A stretch of 5,874 nucleotides of DNA from an uncultured Collinsella sp. (GTDB lineage: Bacteria; Actinomycetota; Coriobacteriia; Coriobacteriales; Coriobacteriaceae): contig USDH01000100.1 of the NCBI GenBank assembly GCA_900553415.1, forward strand, positions 1 to 5,874, given 5' to 3'. Below are positions 1-3,561 of the stretch, piece by piece. Position 1 is the first letter of the stretch, and each line of letters begins with the position of its first letter. The position numbers were made by a program, and so were the translations under genes. A model generated the notes under the pieces. The model had not been told where the DNA came from, did no database searches, and saw only the letters and a program-made list of their open reading frames with translations.

Positions 1-198
1 CGCGCTCAAATTGGACATTTTGGCCATCGAACGGCACTACCGCCACGGAGCACCTTCTCGCAAAGACAGCAACGCTCCCCTTACGGCAGCCGCTGTAGCA
101 CTCGAAAAAACACCGCCAATGAGGTCAATTCTGATAAGCATCGCTAGCTTCTAGTTACTTTTGTGAGAGATGCCGGCTCGGCTCATCGAACATCAAAA
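1..198. other. Left-edge stretch without a confident gene
   Basis: No gene can be called here. On the plus strand, frame 2 is open from the window edge to a TAG at 152-154. It would give a 50-residue C-terminus that reads like ordinary protein (ALKLDILAIERHYRHG... ending SILISIASF). Frame 1 is also open, to a TAG at 145-147, so openness alone does not separate coding from chance. If frame 2 is real, it is the tail of a rightward gene converging on the minus-strand membrane-protein gene, and I recognise no family in it. The minus strand offers only a 34-codon ORF without support. Confidence 0.4.
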
Positions 199-230
199 TG
201 GGCTGGTTCTGAATACCCAGAGCCGGCCCA
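195..230 (-). terminator. Putative intrinsic terminator of the Xre/membrane-protein operon
   Basis: A 13-position stem (199-211 with 218-230) closes a 6-nt loop (212-217). It begins 8 nt past the stop of the leftward membrane-protein gene. Read on the minus strand it is followed by TTTT (195-198), as expected for Rho-independent termination. Two interior positions (204/225 and 207/222) are C-A mismatches in minus-strand RNA but G-U wobbles in plus-strand RNA, so the stem is stronger as plus-strand RNA. It may serve both directions if a rightward gene ends near 154. The T run on the plus side is poor. Confidence 0.55.
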
Positions 231-237
231 TTACGCA

Positions 238-822
238 TTAGATGTCGTCAGAGGAGTTGAGTTCTGCCTCGAGCTTGGCACGGCGTCTTTTCGCCGTGAA
301 AAACGTTGCACACAGGACAGCAAACGTGGCCGCGAAAATCGTCGCGCCGCAGAACACGCCCGTGGCCAGGTTCGCCAACCAAAAGACGCTTTCGAGCGGT
401 ACGATCTGCGCCTCAGCGACACAGCGCATTGCGGCAATAACAAGCGCGAACGCGGCGCCGCTAAGACCGCTGACAAGCAGGAAATATCCAACAGGAAGAT
501 GCTCGGTTTGCCCAAAACGATTGGTATCGACATAGCCCTTCCGCGTTTGCAGTCCTGCGCAAATCAACATCACGAGAACGAGCCACAAATACATGGCTGC
601 CTCGAATGGCGTTGCAAAGCCATGCGGCATTTCACTGGCGTCGCTGTGAACCCACGCAACCTGTCGAGCTATAAACTGGTAGAAAAAGATCATCAACATG
701 CCAAACGAAAGCAGCACGAAACCAATCTTGTAGATCTTCGCGTTCTCAGCTTCCAGGCGTTCATCCTTTGGGCCGGCATATTCACGCCACTTTTGCACGA
801 TTTTCAGATCTTCATATTTCAT
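238..822 (-). CDS. Four-helix integral membrane protein of unknown function, partner of Xre regulator
   Basis: This 194-residue protein has a charged cytoplasmic-looking N-terminus (about residues 1-30). Hydrophobic segments follow near 33-53, 73-91, 112-132 and 146-176, then a basic tail (KRRRAK near 178-183) and an acidic end. There is no signal peptide and no recognisable catalytic motif, so four transmembrane helices with both ends inside is the simplest topology. The start ATG (820-822) is supported by TAGGAG six nt upstream, which overlaps the stop of the Xre gene. Small multi-pass DUF proteins encoded next to a short Xre-type regulator are common in Gram-positive bacteria, and the layout resembles DUF6773/DUF3796/DUF2975-type pairs. 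I cannot assign it to one of these families from sequence alone. The biochemical role is unknown; the gene order suggests a membrane partner or target of the regulator. It is the last gene of its operon and is followed by a hairpin. Confidence 0.8.
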   Translation of the reverse strand: MKYEDLKIVQKWREYAGPKDERLEAENAKIYKIGFVLLSFGMLMIFFYQFIARQVAWVHSDASEMPHGFATPFEAAMYLWLVLVMLICAGLQTRKGYVDTNRFGQTEHLPVGYFLLVSGLSGAAFALVIAAMRCVAEAQIVPLESVFWLANLATGVFCGATIFAATFAVLCATFFTAKRRRAKLEAELNSSDDI

Positions 823-828
823 AGTGAA

Positions 829-834
829 CTCCTA
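829..834 (-). promoter_or_regulatory. Shine-Dalgarno overlapping the upstream stop codon (translational coupling)
   Basis: On the minus strand the sequence reads TAGGAG, six nt, then ATG at 822-820. The TAG is the stop codon of the Xre gene. Ribosomes finishing the regulator are therefore placed on the start of the membrane-protein gene, which fixes its start and argues for stoichiometric co-expression of the two proteins. Confidence 0.75.
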
Positions 835-1062
835 AAGAGCATTAGGGTCGGCGTCGGTTTCGTCTTCCCAAAACAAGTCGTTCAACGTAACGCGCAGCGC
901 CTTACAGATTGCCACGCACAAATTGAGCGTGGGGTTGTAGCCGCCCGCCTCGATAAGGCCGATCGTTTGGCGCGTAACGCCCACGGCTTGGGCTAAGTCA
1001 GCTTGCGAAAGGCCAGCCGCCGCGCGTGCCGCCTTCATGCGTAGGTTCTTTTTGCCCGGCAT
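832..1062 (-). CDS. Xre-family helix-turn-helix transcriptional regulator
   Basis: The product is 76 residues and almost entirely one Cro/C1-type HTH domain. LSQADLAQAVGV (residues 18-29) forms helix 2 and the turn. The recognition helix starts at TRQTIGLIEAGG (30-41), and YNPTLNLCVAICKALRVTLNDLF (42-64) completes the five-helix fold. A short acidic tail follows. This is the classic pattern of small stand-alone repressors of the type SRQTINLIENGKYNPSL...LDELF; there is no ligand or oligomerisation domain. The frame stays open upstream to an ATG at 1122, but I chose ATG at 1062: AAAGGA lies five nt upstream of it, the extra 20 residues do not look like the family, and the longer start would fall upstream of the predicted transcription start. 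The gene leads a two-gene operon with the membrane protein. An inverted repeat around its promoter suggests autoregulation. Confidence 0.88.
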   Translation of the reverse strand: MPGKKNLRMKAARAAAGLSQADLAQAVGVTRQTIGLIEAGGYNPTLNLCVAICKALRVTLNDLFWEDETDADPNAL

Positions 1063-1067
1063 GGAGT

Positions 1068-1073
1068 TCCTTT
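1068..1073 (-). promoter_or_regulatory. Ribosome binding site that sets the Xre start
   Basis: On the minus strand AAAGGA sits five nt before the ATG at 1062-1060. No comparable site precedes the upstream in-frame ATG at 1122, so this site decides in favour of the 76-residue form. Confidence 0.7.
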
Positions 1074-1102
1074 CGTAAATGTGGACAGATATCCGTTGCA
1101 AC

Positions 1103-1152
1103 ATGACAGAAATATATTGCATCCTTCACAAGATGTCAACTATATCTGTCAT
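1103..1152. promoter_or_regulatory. Putative Xre operator: inverted repeat bracketing the promoter
   Basis: ATGACAGA at 1103-1110 and its exact reverse complement TCTGTCAT at 1145-1152 flank the -35/-10 pair. One arm lies just past the -10 and the other just upstream of the -35. Both arms continue into AT-rich TATA sequence (ATGACAGAAATATA versus ATGACAGATATA). A third half-site, GACAGATAT, is at 1084-1092 in the leader, and a palindrome GTTGCAAC lies at 1095-1102. The placement suits a small dimeric repressor, most simply the adjacent Xre protein acting on its own promoter. Binding is inferred. Confidence 0.5.
1111..1139 (-). promoter_or_regulatory. Sigma-70-type promoter of the Xre/membrane-protein operon
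   Basis: Reading the minus strand, a perfect -35 TTGACA (1139-1134) is followed by a 17-nt spacer and a -10 TATATT (1116-1111, five of six consensus bases). Transcription would start near 1104, leaving a leader of about 40 nt that contains the AAAGGA ribosome binding site. This is the best promoter match in the window. Confidence 0.75.
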
Positions 1153-1211
1153 TATGGAAACCATGTCCGCCATCGCCATGTGGACATAACAATTTCGATT
1201 CGCTATTCAAA

Positions 1212-1250
1212 CTTACTCGGACAGAACCGACTCGGTTTTGTCCGGGTAAG
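1212..1250 (+). other. 18-bp hairpin in the divergent intergenic region
   Basis: Positions 1212-1229 pair with 1233-1250 around the 3-nt loop ACT. In plus-strand RNA all 18 positions pair: 16 Watson-Crick and two G-U wobbles (1217/1245 and 1224/1238). In minus-strand RNA those two become A-C mismatches. No T run follows on the plus side, and only TTTGAA follows on the minus side, so it is not a clean terminator. It could be a structured leader or small RNA, a protein-binding dyad, or the relic of a small mobile element. No function is assigned. Confidence 0.6.
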
Positions 1251-1405
1251 ACTGGGCATCCGCGAACTCATCGAATTTCTGAATCGTGTCACCCATAATC
1301 GTTCGATTTTGTTTAGTAAAACTAGGTCCCTATTAAATAAAATTCGTTTGTATCCAAATTTGTTTAACAATGCCGCGTTACCACTAAACACTATACCCGT
1401 TAATC

Positions 1406-1419
1406 CGAACGATTGTTCG
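1406..1419. promoter_or_regulatory. Putative LexA (SOS) box upstream of the topoisomerase operon
   Basis: CGAACGATTGTTCG is a perfect five-base inverted repeat, CGAAC-N4-GTTCG. This is the core of the LexA/DinR box known from Bacillus (consensus CGAAC-N4-GTTYG/C) and from mycobacteria. It lies about 100 nt before the B-subunit start, in the correct intergenic region, and far from the leftward promoter. A fully specified 10-base match is expected roughly 0.006 times by chance in a window this size if bases were equally frequent. LexA control is inferred from the motif only. Confidence 0.55.
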
Positions 1420-1495
1420 ATGGATTTCGTGTTGGGTGGAATCGCCTGTGGGCTGGGCTATGCTACCTTGACTATCTATATGACTTAAATGCAGC

Positions 1496-1513
1496 AAAGG
1501 AGCACCGAGAGAG
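1496..1513 (+). promoter_or_regulatory. Ribosome binding region of the topoisomerase B subunit
   Basis: A strong Shine-Dalgarno AAAGGAG (1496-1502) stands 16 nt before the ATG at 1519, which is unusually far. A weaker purine run GAGAGAG (1507-1513) lies five nt before it. The in-frame ATG at 1489 precedes the AAAGGAG and has nothing useful upstream. No alternative GTG or TTG start exists between them. Confidence 0.5.
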
Positions 1514-1518
1514 CGAGT

Positions 1519-3516
1519 ATGGCAAAAAACACCGCAAACTATGGTAACGACAGTATCCGCCAGCTCAAGGACGAGGAGCGCGTACGCCTGCGCCCCGCCG
1601 TCATCTTTGGCTCGGACGGGCTCGACGGCTGCGCGCATGCCGCCTTCGAGATCCTGTCCAACGCCGTTGACGAGGCGCGCCAGGGCTACGGCAAGCTCAT
1701 CACCCTTACCGCCTTTCGCGATGGCTCCATTCAGGTAGAGGACAACGGCCGTGGCTGCCCGCTCGACTGGAACCCTTCCGAGAAGCGCTTTAACTGGGAG
1801 CTCGTCTTCTGCGAGCTCTACGCCGGCGGCAAGTACAACAACAACCAGGGCGGCGACTACGACTTCTCGCTCGGCACCAACGGCCTGGGCTCGTGCGCGA
1901 CCCAGTACGCTTCCGAGTACATGGACGTCACCGTCTGGCGCGACGGCAACAAGTACTCCCTGCACTTTAAGAAAGGCAAGGTCGTCGGCGCCAAGAAGAA
2001 GGCACTCGAGATTGAGCCCAGCGACGAGAACCGCACCGGCACCACCATCAAGTGGCGTCCCGATCTTGAGGTCTTTACCTCCATCAGTATCCCCCACGAG
2101 TGGTATCGCGAGACCATGCGCCGCCAGGCCGTGGTCAACGCCAACGTGACCTTCCGCCTGCGCATCGAGGGCGACGATGGCGAGTTTTCCGAAGAGGATT
2201 TTTGCTACCCCAAGGGCATCGAGGACTACGTGCTCGAGAAGGTCGGTACCGACTACCTTACCGAGCCCTTCTTTATCGAAGCCGACCGTCGTGGTCGCGA
2301 CCGCGAGGACCTGCCCGACTACAACGTTAAAATCACCGCATGCATGTGCTTCTCGCGCACTTTCATGATGCAGGAGTACTACCACAACTCATCGTGGCTC
2401 GAGAACGGCGGCTCACCCGAGAAGGCGGCCCGTAGCGCTCTGACCAGCGCCATCGATGCCTACATTAAGCAACAGGGCAAATACAACAAAAACGAGAGCG
2501 GCATTAAGTGGCAAGACGTCCAGGACTGTCTGGTGCTGGTGACCAACTGCTTCTCCACCCAGACGTCCTACGAGAACCAGACCAAGAAGGCCATCAATAA
2601 CCGCTTTATCCAGCAGGCCATGACGGCATTCTTTAAGGAGCGCCTCTCGACCTATCTGATCGAGAACAAAGATGCCGCCAACAAGATCATGGAGCAGGTG
2701 CTCATCAACAAGCGTTCACGCGAGAATGCCGAGAAGACGCGCCAGAGTATCAAGACCAACCTGCAGCAAAAGACCGACATGGCCAACCGCGTGCAGAAAT
2801 TCATCGACTGTCGCTCCAAGGACAAGAGCCGTCGCGAGATCTACATCGTAGAGGGCGACTCGGCAGCGGGCGCCATTCGCACCTCGCGCGATGCCGAGTT
2901 CCAGGGCGTTATGCCCGTCCGCGGTAAGATCCTCAACTGCTTGAAGGAGGACTATCCGCGCATCTTTAAGTCCGACATCATCATGGACCTCATGCGCGTG
3001 CTGGGCTGCGGCGTGGAGATCAAGGACAAGCGCATCAAGAACCTTGGTGCCTTTGACCTGGACAACCTCAACTGGAACAAGGTCATCATCTGTACGGACG
3101 CCGACGTCGATGGGTACCACATCCGCACGCTCGTACTCACCATGCTCTACCGCCTGGTGCCCACGCTCATCGACGAAGGCTACGTCTATATCGCCGAGTC
3201 GCCGCTCTACGAGATCAACTGCAAAGAGAAGACTTACTTTGCCTACACCGAGCTCGAGAAGAACGGCATCCTCAAGGAGATTGGTGACCAGAAGTGCTCG
3301 ATCAACCGCTCCAAGGGTCTTGGTGAAAACGATCCGGACATGATGTGGCTCACCACCATGAACCCCGAGACGCGCCGCCTGATCAAGGTGGAGCCCGAGG
3401 ACGTCACCAAGATGGAAACTATGTTCAACCTGTTGCTGGGCAACGACGAGGCGGGCCGCAAGCGCCATATCTCCGAGCACGGCAAGGAATACCTGGACCA
3501 GTTGGACCTGCAGTAG
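1519..3516 (+). CDS. Divergent type IIA DNA topoisomerase, ATPase/Toprim B subunit (GyrB/ParE-like)
   Basis: This is the ATP-hydrolysing subunit of a type IIA topoisomerase that, with the A subunit next door, would pass one DNA duplex through another in the cytoplasm. Counting 665 residues from ATG 1519, the GHKL ATPase comes first. FEILSNAVDEA (43-53) carries the general-base Glu44 and Mg-binding Asn48, VEDNGRG (73-79) has Asp75, and GTNGLG (119-124) is the ATP loop. Arg141 aligns with the coumarin-contact Arg136 of E. coli GyrB. The transducer follows with its QTK lysine (Lys356). The Toprim domain has EGDSAAG (445-451) and TDADVDG (526-532), and RSKGLGE (597-603) and the C-terminal tail complete it. 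The length matches typical short GyrB/ParE without the E. coli-specific insert. The ATP loop, EGDSAAG and the transducer (YYHNSSWLENGG in place of SFVNNINT) are non-canonical. I favour an accessory paralogue over housekeeping gyrB; gyrase versus topo IV activity is undecided. ATG 1489 would add 10 residues but lacks a ribosome binding site. Confidence 0.93.
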   Translation: MAKNTANYGNDSIRQLKDEERVRLRPAVIFGSDGLDGCAHAAFEILSNAVDEARQGYGKLITLTAFRDGSIQVEDNGRGCPLDWNPSEKRFNWELVFCELYAGGKYNNNQGGDYDFSLGTNGLGSCATQYASEYMDVTVWRDGNKYSLHFKKGKVVGAKKKALEIEPSDENRTGTTIKWRPDLEVFTSISIPHEWYRETMRRQAVVNANVTFRLRIEGDDGEFSEEDFCYPKGIEDYVLEKVGTDYLTEPFFIEADRRGRDREDLPDYNVKITACMCFSRTFMMQEYYHNSSWLENGGSPEKAARSALTSAIDAYIKQQGKYNKNESGIKWQDVQDCLVLVTNCFSTQTSYENQTKKAINNRFIQQAMTAFFKERLSTYLIENKDAANKIMEQVLINKRSRENAEKTRQSIKTNLQQKTDMANRVQKFIDCRSKDKSRREIYIVEGDSAAGAIRTSRDAEFQGVMPVRGKILNCLKEDYPRIFKSDIIMDLMRVLGCGVEIKDKRIKNLGAFDLDNLNWNKVIICTDADVDGYHIRTLVLTMLYRLVPTLIDEGYVYIAESPLYEINCKEKTYFAYTELEKNGILKEIGDQKCSINRSKGLGENDPDMMWLTTMNPETRRLIKVEPEDVTKMETMFNLLLGNDEAGRKRHISEHGKEYLDQLDLQ

Positions 3517-3550
3517 CAGCAAATCGATAACGACGGCCCATAAGAAGTTC

Positions 3551-3557
3551 AAGAGGA
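3551..3557 (+). promoter_or_regulatory. Ribosome binding site for the GTG-initiated A subunit
   Basis: AAGAGGA lies four nt before the GTG at 3562-3564, in the 45-nt gap after the B-subunit stop. It supports the GTG start and separate initiation within one bicistronic mRNA. No promoter or terminator is visible in the gap. Confidence 0.65.
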
Positions 3558-3561
3558 TATC

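Larger units (their letters stand above)
1153..1518. other. Divergent intergenic region upstream of the topoisomerase operon
   Basis: I see no credible gene here. The open frames (plus 1081-1488, minus 1203-1391) have no ribosome binding site and no protein-like pattern. The stretch holds a GGACAT dyad (1163-1168 with 1182-1187), the 18-bp hairpin, an AT-rich trough at about 1291-1395 with small palindromes (AATCG-TT-CGATT at 1297-1308; TTGTT-T-AACAA at 1360-1370), and the LexA box. The promoter of the topoisomerase operon must lie here, but none is convincing. TATGCT at 1459-1464 and TATACC at 1392-1397 are possible -10 elements without a well-spaced -35. TTGACT at 1468-1473 is a -35-like hexamer without a matching -10. 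Confidence 0.6.

Noticed and set aside
163..996. Plus-strand open frame of 277 codons
   Set aside because: It runs antisense through both the membrane-protein and Xre genes, which have coherent domains, linked ribosome binding sites and a promoter. The predicted product is charged and low in pattern.
1203..1391. Minus-strand open frame of 62 codons in the intergenic region
   Set aside because: It lies in AT-rich non-coding sequence and overlaps the 18-bp hairpin. No Shine-Dalgarno or family resemblance was seen.
1081..1488. Plus-strand open frame of 135 codons ending where ATG 1489 begins
   Set aside because: It covers the minus-strand promoter, operators, hairpin and LexA box. It has no ribosome binding site and no protein-like pattern.
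1468..1490. TTGACT followed by TATAT/TTAAAT as promoter of the topoisomerase operon
   Set aside because: The -10-like hexamers are too close (11 nt spacer for TTAAAT), and the 17-nt position reads GCAGCA, so it does not form a proper -35/-10 pair.
1384..2385. Minus-strand open frame of 333 codons overlapping the B-subunit gene
   Set aside because: It is antisense to the ATPase domain with the same biased composition and no ribosome binding site or motif.
3517..3561. Possible separate promoter or terminator between the B and A subunit genes
   Set aside because: The 45-nt gap holds only a ribosome binding site; no hairpin or -35/-10 pair was seen.
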